64,000 nt of DNA from Nakazawaea peltata (GCA_001599355.1 BCGQ01000004.1:503249-567248); one strand, 5' to 3'. Shown: positions 39,744-50,385, numbered from the stretch's first letter. Made by a program: numbers and translations. The notes: generated by a model from the letters alone, not told the origin.

Positions 39744-40428
39744 TGTATAAGGAATAGAGGAGTGCATTGGGATATTGTAGATGGGATTGAGTAGAGGGGA
39801 TGGGATTGCGTACAGCGCAGTGGAGTAATGATCGGGAGTTGAGTAGGGTAGTCGAGTAAATGATCGAGGGAATTGAGTAGCGCAGTGTAGTAAAGGATCG
39901 AGTAGCTCGGTGGAGAAAGGATCGAGGGGTTGAGTAGCGCAGTGGAGAAAGGATGAGAAGCGCAGTGGTAAAGGATAGGGGTAAGGGGTCGATCGACACA
40001 AGCGCAAATTGATAATCGTGACATCTACAGAAATAAAGGCAACCCCTTAGAAAAACAACCTAATAAACAACCTAATGAAATGATAATAAATTATCAATTA
40101 CAATACATCAATTAAAATAAATAAATAGATAGATAATAGTAAATAAATAGTGATAAATAATAAATAAATAAATAATAGGGTGTATTGTGATGAGATTGAT
40201 GAGGTGTCTGATCTCCAAGTGTGTCCATACCAAAGGTGGTGTAGGATGCGAGGCTTCGTGATATCTGAGGATATGCTGGGAACCTGGCAGGAACCGGAGA
40301 CCGAATGTCCCTTATAGATGCCAAGGCATGGTCACAAGTATGGCCGGGCACTGTCACAAGTATGGCCGGGCACTATCACACGGGGCACTATTATACCGGG
40401 CACCTACCGGGCACGATCAGACCAGGCA
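39744..40428. repeat. Minisatellite-rich convergent gap between END3 and NDUFB3
   Basis: 685 bp. Roughly 39790-39985 holds five or six degenerate copies of a unit of about 33 bp containing TTGAGTAGCGCAGTGGAG and AAGGATCGAG. Then comes an AT-rich AATAAATAAATAG stretch (40085-40180). A GC-rich part follows with two perfect 22-bp copies at 40331-40352 and 40353-40374 containing ATGGCCGGGCACT, and several loose CCGGGCAC words to 40425. No gene is seen. Confidence 0.65.
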
Positions 40429-40649
40429 CTAATGATGATGTTTATCACTCATAAACACCTTCTCATACAGACAATACACAAGAAAAGCTCCAACTCCCCA
40501 AGTAAATCCAGGAATCAAATTCGAATACCTAGCTCTTCTTGAGAACTGGTTTTGGAATCTCCAAGCGTCTCTGACTATGTTAGTACTTCATCCCATCAAT
40601 CATTCACCTCAAGTACATACCTTTTTTTCCACGGGTCTGCAACTACCAT
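40429..40649 (-). CDS. Mitochondrial complex I subunit NDUFB3/B12, two exons
   Basis: A 56-residue protein, too short for a normal gene scan. Exon 1 40649-40621 (29 nt, MVVADPWKK plus two bases); intron 40620-40571 (50 nt: GTATGT, GTACTAAC, acceptor CAG, skipping a closer ATAG that would break the frame); exon 2 40570-40429. The joined DPWKKRDAWRF block, then LIPGFTWGVGAFLVYCLYE, matches the family pattern DPW-x-x-x-EAWR-Y followed by one membrane helix. NDUFB3 is an accessory subunit of the membrane arm of NADH:ubiquinone oxidoreductase. It fits with NDUFS3 at 50.4 kb. Divergent from FAP1. Confidence 0.85.
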
Positions 40650-40863
40650 ATTGATTACTGTTGATGTTATAGTTGAACGATAATGGTTGGCCCCTTTATG
40701 GAGAGATCGCGGGGAATAAGAGCCCCTCAAATAACCTGAGCAAAAATCAAAAAGCAAAACCTGGACGGAAATGTATTGCCTTATTTGGATATATTGGGGC
40801 TGTGGAAAATTAGACTTCTTTCCACGACCATCCATCCTACTGGACGGCGCCAACAGAGAAGAG

Positions 40864-43800
40864 ATGAAGAAGCCAAGAAGAAGACAGGGGGCAAGAGGTA
40901 AAGCCAAACCAACTGTATATAGAAGGGAGAGACCTAAGATGAGTGAATCTGAGCCTGGACCCGGTGTGAGTGAGACAGAGCCAAGCGCTACTCATAGTGC
41001 GATACCCTCTGCTGAGATATCTCACGATCCAAGCGATGTCGGCGCTCACGAATCTGACCAAGAGATGGATTCCGATTCAGAAACCGACTCTTCCGTCTCC
41101 TCGGATGAGGATGAAGGTATGAACGCCGATGAAATAACTATGGCCGAGGCGATCACCGACGAAATCCGTAAAGGTATCTACACCTGTTTAGTGTGTACTT
41201 CGGAGATCGATTCCGAGTCGGAGATCTGGTCTTGTCATTTATGTTATAGAGTGTATGATTTGGACTGTATCAAGTCATGGGCGACGCGTGGATCTTCCAC
41301 GGAGCTGGACCGTTCTTGGAGATGTCCCAGCTGTAACGGCAAGCACCATAAAATCCCCCATCGGTATCATTGTTGGTGTGGTAAAGTGACCAATCCCATC
41401 ACCAATATTTTGAATCCACACAGTTGTTCCAATACTTGTAATCATAAGTTGACGTCATGCCAGCATGGATGTCCATTATCATGTCATCCCGGTCCTCATA
41501 TTAAGAGCTGTGGAGCCATGGGGCCGGAGATGAGTTGTTTCTGTGGTCGTCATAAACGTCAGTTACCCTGTGTGATGACTCCATATAAAGAAGGTGGTTG
41601 GGATTGTGGTTCGATATGTGGAGATATGATGCCTTGTGGGGTTCATAGATGTGAGAAAACTTGTCATCAAGGTTTATGTGGGAAATGTGAAGAGCCCGTA
41701 ACTGTGAAATGTTATTGTGGAAATCATGAGAGACAAGTGCCTTGTCATATGAGGAAGCCTGAAAAATCCATCTCGCAAGATGGCACATGGGTCGGACTGT
41801 TCCAATGTGATGAAAAATGTGGTCATACTTTAGATTGTGGTAATCATTCTTGTGAACTTTCATGTCATCTGCTGAATCAACTGAAATATCCTCATCATTG
41901 TCCTCTTAGTCCCGAAGTGATCAGGTCTTGTTCATGTGGTAAAGTTTCGATTGATGAATTAGTTCCTGGTGGCAGATCTTCATGTCTTGATCCTGTCCCT
42001 CATTGTGATAATATCTGTGGTAAGAAATTACCTTGTGGTCATCAATGTAAATGGACATGTCATGAAGGTGAATGTTCTCCTTGTTATGAAACCGTGACGA
42101 TGAAATGTTCATGTAATTACTCGGAGTTCATCGTTCCATGTAAATTTGCTCTGCAGGGTAATATTCCTCGTTGTAATCATAAATGTCAGCTGTTATTGAA
42201 CTGTCGTCGTCATAGATGTAATGAGATCTGTTGTGCGGATGAGCCTGTGCTGATGAGAAGAGAACGTGAAAGAGCTCGTATGATTCGGAAACTGCAATTG
42301 AGAAACAATGACGATGATTCTATGAACATTGAGCTGGTTCACATCTGTACTAGGGATTGCAATAAGTTACTCTCGTGTGGATTACATCATTGTGCTAGAA
42401 GTTGTCATCTTGGACCATGTCCTCCATGTTTAGAATCTTCCTCTGAAGATATGGTATGTTTCTGTGGAGCTACAGTAGTACCTGCTCCTGTTAGATGTGG
42501 TACTAAATTACCTCCATGCCCGGCACCTTGTCCTAGAACTCCACTGTGTGGTCATCTGGCCATTCCTCATAATTGTCATGAAGATGACACTGAATGTCCT
42601 AAATGTACAAAGAAGGTCACTAGACAATGTCAATGTCATCGTAAACAAGAGGTTAAGAATGTCATGTGTTTCCAGCAAGTTGTATCTTGTGGACAAGTTT
42701 GTGGCCAACTTTTGGAATGTGGCCATCGTTGTCTTAAGACTTGTCATAAACCTGGAGATTGTCTTAAGAAATGTATGTCGAAATGTGGAGCAAAGAGAAG
42801 TAGTTGTGGGCATCCTGATATGGAGCCATGTCATTATAAGAAGAGTAAGTTGTGTAATGAGAATATTCCTTGTGGGGTAAAGGTGAAGCTTACGTGTCTG
42901 TGTGGAAGGATAGTTAAGATGGTTCCATGTGGACTGACGTCTACGAGGGCAAGTGCGGCGGCACCTAGGGTTAGAGAAGTTGAGACTTTAGAGAGAGAGG
43001 GTGAAAATGAGACTGAGAGAGAGACTGAGATTGAGACTGAGAGGAAGGATAATGAGAATGAGACAGACGCTATGGAGATAGAGAACGGAGAGAATGAGAA
43101 TACTATCGAGAGAGAGAATGGAGAGAATGAGAATGGAGAGAGTAGTGTAAAGTCTGTTGGTGGTACCCTCAGTAGTGCTACCCTCGGTACCCCCGGTAGT
43201 CACACCGGTACCGGCTCTGCTCCCGGTGTCGGCGCACTCGACTGTGATTCAGAATGTGCCAGAGCCGAAAGAAATAGAATCCTCTTCGAACTGCTCAATA
43301 TCGGAGGATCCTCAAAATCCACGGCCACCCTCCTCTCCGATGAAACCGTCGACAGACTCTTATTACTCGAGAACCCTTACCTCAAAGATCTTCTCACCAT
43401 ATTTGGAAAACAAAAGACTTGGTGTTTAAGTATCGAGAAAATATTCCGTACTTTCATGCAAAACACCGACCGTACTGCATACCATTTCCAACCAATGATC
43501 CTGCGTCAAAGGGAATTCATTCATGGTCTTGCTGAACTGTATGGATTCTACTCAGAATCCCATGACAAAGAACCTCGTCGTAGTGTCACAATTGAGAAGA
43601 GACCTCAATCCAAACTTCCTTCCATGACTTTAGAAGAAGGTTATCAATGTCATATGACATTAGTTCAAAGAGAGAGCAATCGCAAAGAGAAAGTATTCCG
43701 TCCTGCTACGGCTGCTAGAACAAGTCTGTTCTTCAATGCTGTTCTTGTAGAAGATGTGTTTTTCGGGGTTACTCGTGATGAGATCAATGCTTGTATTTCG

Positions 43801-44166
43801 AAATGTCCGGTCCAAGATGCTAAAGTTCTCATTGGACCAATTTCTGTCAATTATATCTCGGACACGAGCTATGTCGCTCATTTCTCGAATTTCATGTCTT
43901 TTGATGCTCAATGTCAAGAGAATTTGAATAGTTGGATGGTGGATGAAGTCGTTCCAAGGTTGAAAGCTCGTTCGTTACTGTTTGGTTGTAAAATGTGTAA
44001 AGTTGATGAGACTGGTAGTGTTGTTTATGAGATTGAAGGAGCTACCTCTAATGGGAATCCAAGTGGATTTGTGTTGCCAGGACCAAGTCCGGCTAAACCA
44101 ACTACACTGATATCTATGGAAGATTTTACCACACCAACAGTAAGTACTGGAGATAATTGGTGGTAG
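40864..44166 (+). CDS. FAP1: NF-X1-type zinc finger protein Fap1
   Basis: 1100 residues from the ATG at 40864 (MKKPRRRQGARG). An in-frame ATG at 40771 would add 31 residues of unusual composition and crowd the divergent NDUFB3 promoter, so I prefer the later start. An acidic N-terminus is followed by a RING-like Cys/His domain (about 105-165, CLVCTSEIDSESEIWSCHLC). A long array of NF-X1 fingers (C-x(1-6)-H-x-C-x3-C type) spans about 175-700. A Glu/Asn-rich linker follows, then an R3H domain (about 875-925, ILRQREFIHGLAELYGFYSE). Fap1 (YNL023C) is an FKBP12-binding NFX1 homologue, probably an E3 ligase. Order RCM1-FAP1-EFM6 is as in S. cerevisiae. Confidence 0.9.
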   Translation: MKKPRRRQGARGKAKPTVYRRERPKMSESEPGPGVSETEPSATHSAIPSAEISHDPSDVGAHESDQEMDSDSETDSSVSSDEDEGMNADEITMAEAITDEIRKGIYTCLVCTSEIDSESEIWSCHLCYRVYDLDCIKSWATRGSSTELDRSWRCPSCNGKHHKIPHRYHCWCGKVTNPITNILNPHSCSNTCNHKLTSCQHGCPLSCHPGPHIKSCGAMGPEMSCFCGRHKRQLPCVMTPYKEGGWDCGSICGDMMPCGVHRCEKTCHQGLCGKCEEPVTVKCYCGNHERQVPCHMRKPEKSISQDGTWVGLFQCDEKCGHTLDCGNHSCELSCHLLNQLKYPHHCPLSPEVIRSCSCGKVSIDELVPGGRSSCLDPVPHCDNICGKKLPCGHQCKWTCHEGECSPCYETVTMKCSCNYSEFIVPCKFALQGNIPRCNHKCQLLLNCRRHRCNEICCADEPVLMRRERERARMIRKLQLRNNDDDSMNIELVHICTRDCNKLLSCGLHHCARSCHLGPCPPCLESSSEDMVCFCGATVVPAPVRCGTKLPPCPAPCPRTPLCGHLAIPHNCHEDDTECPKCTKKVTRQCQCHRKQEVKNVMCFQQVVSCGQVCGQLLECGHRCLKTCHKPGDCLKKCMSKCGAKRSSCGHPDMEPCHYKKSKLCNENIPCGVKVKLTCLCGRIVKMVPCGLTSTRASAAAPRVREVETLEREGENETERETEIETERKDNENETDAMEIENGENENTIERENGENENGESSVKSVGGTLSSATLGTPGSHTGTGSAPGVGALDCDSECARAERNRILFELLNIGGSSKSTATLLSDETVDRLLLLENPYLKDLLTIFGKQKTWCLSIEKIFRTFMQNTDRTAYHFQPMILRQREFIHGLAELYGFYSESHDKEPRRSVTIEKRPQSKLPSMTLEEGYQCHMTLVQRESNRKEKVFRPATAARTSLFFNAVLVEDVFFGVTRDEINACISKCPVQDAKVLIGPISVNYISDTSYVAHFSNFMSFDAQCQENLNSWMVDEVVPRLKARSLLFGCKMCKVDETGSVVYEIEGATSNGNPSGFVLPGPSPAKPTTLISMEDFTTPTVSTGDNWW

Positions 44167-44717
44167 GTGTAGTATGAACTGAGCAAGAAGGGTCTATTGA
44201 GTATTGGAGTCTGATTCTACTAAGTATCCTGAGTTGAGTACTAGAGTACTAGAGTACTGGAGCATCTACTTAGTCTAATCAGCCAACTAAGCCTATGGGT
44301 CTACTGAGCATCTCTCTTATATTAACCATTGTATATATTTTGAATAGAGGTTAATTATTTATTGGATTATTGTAGGAGATTCTAGGCCATTCTATGTTTA
44401 TTGTAGACTGAGATCAGAATCCAAAGACTGTAACTGATGAACGGTGGGTTGACATCAGGTTAATGGAGTTAAGATATGAACTTAGAGGTCGTGTATGGCT
44501 AATGTCCAAATCAGGAAATAGTATGGAGATTTTGAAAAGTCGTGTACACAATGCTAATTCGAAGAAAATACCCTCGAAGTGTTCCTCTGAAGCTAATCCT
44601 CTGAAGCTACCAGTTCATCCCTACACCTCCTTCACTACACTAACTAATTATGTGATTGCTATTCCTATACGAATAAATAAATATAATAAATAAAAGCCTT
44701 AGCTTCTAAAACATATT
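44167..44717. other. FAP1/ACO1 convergent gap with composite motif cluster
   Basis: 551 bp. GAGTACTA-type palindromes repeat at 44230-44262. GGTCGTGTATG (44487-44497), the ECB/Mcm1-like CCAAATCAGGAAA (44506-44518) and AGTCGTGTACA (44538-44548) reproduce the cluster of the HDA1/RCM1 promoter, yet both flanking genes end here. No protein gene is credible; the open frame 44463-44693 lacks protein-like features. Confidence 0.55.
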
Positions 44718-47112
44718 TTATTTGGCAGCAGCAGCCATCTTGTTCAAAGCAGAACCATACTTGAACCATTCGATTTGCTCAGCATTGTAAGTGTGAGACA
44801 ATTCGGTTTCCCAAGCCTCACCTTCCTTTGGATGAACTCTCATGGTAACGTTCTTACCTGGAGCCAATTCGGTCAAACCGAGAAGGTCAATTTCATCGTC
44901 AAAGTTGATCTTGTCGTAGTCAGCCTTGTCAACGAAGTTCAATGGCAACAAACCTTGCTTCTTCAAGTTAGTCTCGTGAATTCTGGCAAAGGACTTGGTA
45001 ATGATAGCGAAACCACCGAGGAATCTTGGCTCCAAAGCAGCGTGTTCTCTGGAAGAACCTTCACCAAAGTTCTCGTCACCAATGACAACCCACTTAATAC
45101 CAGCATCTCTGTAGTCAGCACCAGTCAGTGGAACACCCTTGTATTCACCAGTGTAGTGGTTCTTAACGTTGTTAGCCTCACCGTTCTCGGCGTTGATGGC
45201 ACCAATCATATAGTTGTTAGAGATGTTTTCCAAGTGACCTCTGTACTTCAACCATGGACCAGCCATCGAGATATGGTCGGTGGTGGTCTTACCAACGGCC
45301 TTAATCAAGATTGGCATTCTCTCGGCATCCTTACCATCCCATGGCTTGAATGGCTTCAACAATTGTAATCTGTCAGAAGTTGGGGAAACTTGAACATTGA
45401 CAGAAGATCTGTCCAGAGGTGGAGCTTGGTAGGTGTTTCTACCCTTGTCGTAACCGTTCTTTGGTAAACCATCTCCTACAGGTGGCTTCAACATGAACTC
45501 GTTTCCGTCGGCATCCTTTAACTTGTCGGTGATTGGGTTGAATCTCAAGTCACCGGAGATAGCGTAGGCAACAACCATCTCTGGAGAAGCAACGAAAGCG
45601 TGAGTTTGTGGGTTACCATCGTTTCTGGAGGTGAAGTTTCTGTTGAAGGAAGAGACAATGGTGTTCTTGTCACCCTTTTGGATGTCTTGTCTGTCCCATT
45701 GACCGATACATGGACCACAAGCGTTGGCCAAAACCTTACCACCGAACTCGGTGAAGGTTTCTAATTGACCGTCTCTGGCAATGGTGGCTCTAATTTGTTC
45801 GGAACCTGGAGTAACGGTGAACAAAGACTTGGCCTTGATACCGTGAGCAGCAGCATCCTCAATGATGGAAGCAGCTCTGGACATATCTTCGTAAGAAGAG
45901 TTGGTACAAGAACCAATCAAACCAACCTTAACTTCCAATGGCCAGTCGTTAGCAATAGCAACCTCCTTCATCTTGGAGACTGGGGTAGCTAAATCTGGGG
46001 TGAATGGACCGTTAACGTGTGGTTCCAAAGTGTTCAAGTCAATCTCGATCAATTGGTCGTACTCACAACCCTCATCGGCAGACAAGAAGTCCTTTTGGTA
46101 AACGTCAGCAAGTTGGGCAATTTGAGATCTACCAGTAGCATTCAAGTAGTCGGACATGGACTTGTTGTATGGGAAGACAGAGGTGGTAGCACCAATTTCG
46201 GCACCCATGTTACAAATAGTACCCATACCAGTACAAGAGAAGGTGTCAACACCGTCACCAAAGTACTCAACAATGGCACCGGTACCACCCTTGACGGTAG
46301 TAATACCAGCCAACTTCAAGATGATATCCTTTGGAGAAGTCCAACCGTTCATCTTACCGGTCAACTTAACACCGATAATCTTTGGAGCCTTCAATTCCCA
46401 TGGCAAGTCAGCCATGACATCGACGGCATCGGCACCACCGACACCAATGGCCAATTGACCCAAACCACCAGCGTTTGGAGTATGGGAATCGGTACCAATG
46501 ATCAAAGCACCTGGGAAGGCATAGTTCTCCAAAACAATTTGGTGAATAATACCGGAACCTGGACCCCAGAAACCAATGTTATACTTGGCACATGCAGAGG
46601 ACAAGAAATCGTAAACTTCCTTGTTCAAAGAGATGGCTCTCTCCAAATCTTCGTCACCGGACTTTTGCAGTTGAATCAAATGGTCACAGTGGACGGTGGT
46701 TGGGGTAGCAACTTGTGGTAAACCAGCGGACATAAATTGCAAAATAGCCATTTGAGCGGTGGCATCTTGACAAGCAACTCTGTCTGGTCTCAACTTCAAG
46801 TAAGAAACACCTCTCTCGATGTCTTGCTCTTCTGGCTTGTCCAAATGGGCATACAACAACTTCTCAGCGTAAGTCAATGGTCTGCCTAATCTGGCCTTGA
46901 CAATGTTCAAGTTCTCCAATTGCTTCTTGTATTGGATGAAAGAGTAGTCCTCCAACAAGTTTTGGTTGACCTTAGAGTCAAGGTTAATTGGGGAAACACT
47001 AGCAAGTCCACGGACTTGTCTTGGAGCCTAAAAAAACGTTAGTAACAAACTCTGTCATTCGGTCGTATTCGCCTTCACTTACCCTAACAATGGATCTTCT
47101 AACTGACAACAT
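44718..47112 (-). CDS. ACO1: Mitochondrial aconitase, two exons
   Basis: Exon 1 47112-47083 (30 nt, [10 protein letters not shown]), intron 47082-47028 (55 nt: GTAAGT, TACTAAC, TTTTTTAG), exon 2 47027-44718. The product has 779 residues, one more than S. cerevisiae Aco1. The intron divides the mitochondrial presequence ([20 protein letters not shown]). The cluster-ligating cysteines lie in [11 protein letters not shown] and in [28 protein letters not shown] is the swivelling-domain active-site loop. It interconverts citrate and isocitrate in the TCA cycle and also supports mitochondrial DNA maintenance. A CCAAT box (47367-47373) upstream fits HAP-complex control. Confidence 0.97.
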
Positions 47113-48222
47113 AATATAAATAAAGATTAATACTAGTTAGTTGGTTAAGAAACAAACAAAATCACTCTTTTAGGATTCAATTCTAATTTTATATATTTTT
47201 GATCGAAATCCGTGAAAAAAGCGCTGCTATCTCAAATTCTCGGATCCTTAAAAAAAAGAGGCATCTTGCCCTAACATAGCGCAGGAAGCCATCGTCATTT
47301 ATTTTTGTTTGTTAAAATTTGCCCGTCAATTTGGGCGGGAGTTGTGCCCGGAGTATGCGCGGTGGGCCAATCAGAGGGCTACGTTTTGTCATCGGTGGTA
47401 GAGGGTGGATGACGGGGGTAAGTGGAGGGGGACGGGGAGGGGGACGGGTCGGTATACAGAGTATTGGAGTCGGTTGGAGTTAGGATGTGAGGGCAGATTC
47501 GATGTTTGGGTAGATACTTGCTCTGCTTTACTTCTATACTGATCACCTCTTCACCTTTCCAGCACTCGGAATATCCAAACGACAAAAAGGCAAGAGAAAA
47601 AGAAAAAAAGGAATGACCTCTTAATGTGTTAGTTAAGGGCCAAATTATCAGCCTTACTACAACAAAGGGAGGGATAATTAAAGGTAGAGAAGAGATGGGC
47701 CATTGATGATGGGGGTGATTCCAAAATGATGGAGAGGAATGAAAGCGTCTTACACAGAGTATTTGTCTACTTTACCGTTCATGATTCTCCTACTGTCAAC
47801 TCCGGATTAACCCCATCCTCTTAACCGATCCTGGGGCATGCCCTCCTTAGTGCTTAGGTGCATGGCTAAATCAACTGAGGACACGCTTCTCGGCTCATCC
47901 CTCATCGTCTCTCACCCAAACAAAAAATTTCATCCCCAAAAAAAACACCTTTTCCGAATCTCGGTATTCGATCTTTGTATTTTTTCATAACTTGCCTCGT
48001 CAAATCTCGCTTCCGTGATCGAAAAAGGGTGTAGCGAAAAATCAATTTCCTGACTCTCGTCATTTAACTTCCACTTACAGTAATCGCTCAATCAGGATAT
48101 TCTCCACCTCTCTCCTTGGTCGTGCATTTAATCCCATTAATCTTGTTGAAAAATTTTCCCTCGTTATACCTCAAGAGAACCAATTCGGCTTGAACCCTAC
48201 ATCTATAACATCACCCAGGAAC
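47113..48222. promoter_or_regulatory. Divergent ACO1/RSM25 promoter region
   Basis: 1110 bp. A CCAATCA box lies at 47367-47373. The G-rich tract 47403-47448 (runs of 3-5 G separated by short loops) could form a G-quadruplex and is C-rich on the ACO1 sense strand. On the RSM25 side GGTCGTGCA (48118-48126) and TGAAAAATTTTCC (about 48146) lie about 75-105 bp before the ATG. No gene recognised. Confidence 0.45.
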
Positions 48223-49011
48223 ATGAGAATCCAACACGATGCTCTCAATGTCCTCCAGAGGACCTCTCAATACTTGAGATCAAATGTATTAAGTGAACAA
48301 CCTGCTTGGTTCAAGGTTGTCGCCCAATATCCTCCAAACAAAGACCTTGTGAAGAAAATCAAGTCGACCAACGCCCAACCAATCAACTCTACACAATCCA
48401 AGACCACTTTATACAAGACCAAGACACCACCAAATCATTACAAAAACAAAGTATTCAAGATCTCAAAGTTAAAGTTTGTGGAAGACAACTTAAGACAGTT
48501 GTTCTACGATCAGCATCCATGGGAATTAGCCACTCCAAAGAACTTGATAGAAAACCTGTCATTGAATGACAAGAAATTGAACTGGAACAGTATTCAACAA
48601 AAATATAAGAAATTAGACGGTGAAAGTGTGGTTCAAAGAGCATTATATTTGGCTAATGAGAATGGTTCAATTTTAGAATCCTACGATCAAGCCAGATTCG
48701 AGTACTACAGATTGAAAATGGAACAAGATATTGAGCTTGGTGTTTCCAGAGAAGAAAGTACAATGAATGGGGCCGTATTTGAACCAACTCCATTAGAAAG
48801 AGGATTTGCCTCCGAACAAAGATTCCTTGACCAATGGAAAGAAGATGCTGTTCGTAGCACTTTAGAATTCGAAGCTAGAATGTCTCAATCTTACGGTAAA
48901 GCCAACCAAGATAGTTTGGAAGACTCGGGTAGCGATTTCTCCATTGGTGAAGATGGTGCTCCTGTCGAAATCGATTCTTATGAATCTTTCGATGATATCA
49001 CCAAGAACTAA
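48223..49011 (+). CDS. RSM25: Mitochondrial small-subunit ribosomal protein Rsm25 (mS23)
   Basis: 262 residues from the ATG at 48223. The N-terminus MRIQHDALNVLQRTSQYLRS, then SEQPAWFKVVAQYPP, aligns with S. cerevisiae Rsm25 ([21 protein letters not shown]...PAWYNVVASIPPS). The open frame extends upstream without an ATG, so this start is clear. Length matches the family (264). The C-terminal 40 residues are acidic. Rsm25 is part of the mitochondrial 37S subunit. In S. cerevisiae it neighbours LYS12 (YIL093C-YIL094C), which is 14 kb away here. Confidence 0.92.
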   Translation: MRIQHDALNVLQRTSQYLRSNVLSEQPAWFKVVAQYPPNKDLVKKIKSTNAQPINSTQSKTTLYKTKTPPNHYKNKVFKISKLKFVEDNLRQLFYDQHPWELATPKNLIENLSLNDKKLNWNSIQQKYKKLDGESVVQRALYLANENGSILESYDQARFEYYRLKMEQDIELGVSREESTMNGAVFEPTPLERGFASEQRFLDQWKEDAVRSTLEFEARMSQSYGKANQDSLEDSGSDFSIGEDGAPVEIDSYESFDDITKN

Positions 49012-49261
49012 TCATATAACGACCTTGTAAATAAATGTCATACAACCTAGACCCTCATGTATTGATCTGTAGTGATAAGATTCTCTGTAGCATTTTACGA
49101 ATTGTTAGCACGTGACTTGAATCTAGCACTTTACGAATGTATACCTTTTTTACCCTCCACTTGGTTACTCTTTTAGGGAAAAATTTTCCGATACACAATA
49201 AGATCCGAGCTTCGGGGTACAGAAGCGAGTGGGGCGATAACTGATAGCTGACAAGATAACG
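49012..49261. promoter_or_regulatory. EFM6 promoter
   Basis: 250 bp. A Cbf1-type GCACGTGAC lies near 49116-49124, flanked by a direct repeat AGCAYTTTACGAAT. GGAAAAATTTTCC (about 49178-49190), a palindromic RRPE-like element, lies 70-85 bp before the ATG. Confidence 0.45.
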
Positions 49262-50062
49262 ATGGATGATTTCTTTACAAGTTTTGACGAAGGATTGGTG
49301 TCGATACCGGTCTTAGAGGACTCTTTACGGACCACTGGAGTCACCTCCTTAGATATTACGTCAATTGACGATCTCTTGGCATTGAGAGCCCTTAGTGACA
49401 AAGGGGATGAAGCTTTGAGATTAGAAATTTATGAAGACGGAGGTTTAGAAGCAGGATGTGGTGGGAAATTATGGTTAGCTGGAAAGTTGTTGTCCATGTA
49501 TTTGTTGACCAATTTCCCAAGCAATGAAATACTAGGTGGACGTAAACGTATCAATAAAGTGGTTGAATTAGGAAGTGGTACAGGGGTTGTTGGATTATCA
49601 TGGGCATTACTTTTGAGGCAACTTGGGTCTCAAAATGATTCCACTAAAATATATCTTACAGATCTTCCCATGGTATTACCTGTGTTAGAGAAGAATGTCC
49701 AGATTAACCATGTGGAGAGTATTTGTTCGGCCGAAGAATTAGATTGGTTTAATCCAATTCCTCCACTGTATTTATTGGACACCAAAGAACCAGTGGATGT
49801 CATCTTGGTACTGGATTGTGTTTATGATGAAAGGTTATTCAAAATCTTAGTTGATACTCTTGTCATGTTATGTAAATTACAACAAACTGATAAGACTGAT
49901 GAAACCATCATTTTATTCACCTGGAAAAAGAGACGGAGATCCAATTTGAGATTTTTCAAAATGATGAGAAAGTTATTTAACGTTACTGAGATTGTTGATT
50001 ATGAAGGTTATAAAGAGTTTGAGAAGCAAAGATGTCATTTGTTTGTGATGACATTAAAATGA
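49262..50062 (+). CDS. EFM6: Elongation factor lysine methyltransferase Efm6
   Basis: 266 residues of methyltransferase family 16 (seven-beta-strand). Motif I is VVELGSGTGVVGL (about 99), followed by LTDLPMVLPVLEKNV (about 137) and VILVLDCVYDE (about 180). The C-terminus FFKMMRKLFNVTEI... is typical of the family. Efm6 (YNL024C) methylates translation elongation factor 1A in the cytosol. Orientation and order after RCM1 and FAP1 match S. cerevisiae, with ACO1 and RSM25 inserted between. Confidence 0.88.
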   Translation: MDDFFTSFDEGLVSIPVLEDSLRTTGVTSLDITSIDDLLALRALSDKGDEALRLEIYEDGGLEAGCGGKLWLAGKLLSMYLLTNFPSNEILGGRKRINKVVELGSGTGVVGLSWALLLRQLGSQNDSTKIYLTDLPMVLPVLEKNVQINHVESICSAEELDWFNPIPPLYLLDTKEPVDVILVLDCVYDERLFKILVDTLVMLCKLQQTDKTDETIILFTWKKRRRSNLRFFKMMRKLFNVTEIVDYEGYKEFEKQRCHLFVMTLK

Positions 50063-50385
50063 TGGGTGAAACATTTGGGAATGAATTTTTAGGGAAGATA
50101 TCGGTTAATGGGTATAAATTCTAAGGAATACGTTGTTATAATGGTAAGATTAGTGTAATGAAGTAGATGTAGGTTTCTTTTATATCCTTCAGTTGCCGAA
50201 TAGCTCTTCTTGGCAGAACCCCGTCTGGGTAGCTTATTTCCGGTAGACGAATAGCTCATTAACGTATCTATAGTAACGTTATCTCCTTCGCTTACGTAAC
50301 ATGTAGCCTACATCGAATGATAATTGGATAATAAATAAATAGATAAATAAATAATAAATAATAAATAATAATAAATAATAAATAA
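50063..50385. other. EFM6/NDUFS3 convergent gap
   Basis: 323 bp. A loose repeat around GAATAGCTC (50195-50205 and 50239-50250) and an AT-rich AATAAATAAATA tract (50328-50383) next to the NDUFS3 stop. No gene recognised. Confidence 0.4.

Noticed and set aside
40771-40863. Upstream in-frame ATG of FAP1
   Set aside because: The added residues are unlike the family start and would sit in the promoter shared with NDUFB3.
44463-44693. 76-codon frame in the FAP1/ACO1 gap
   Set aside because: It overlaps the motif cluster and has no protein-like features.
46017-46721. 234-codon open frame opposite ACO1
   Set aside because: Antisense shadow of a strongly conserved gene with biased codon use.
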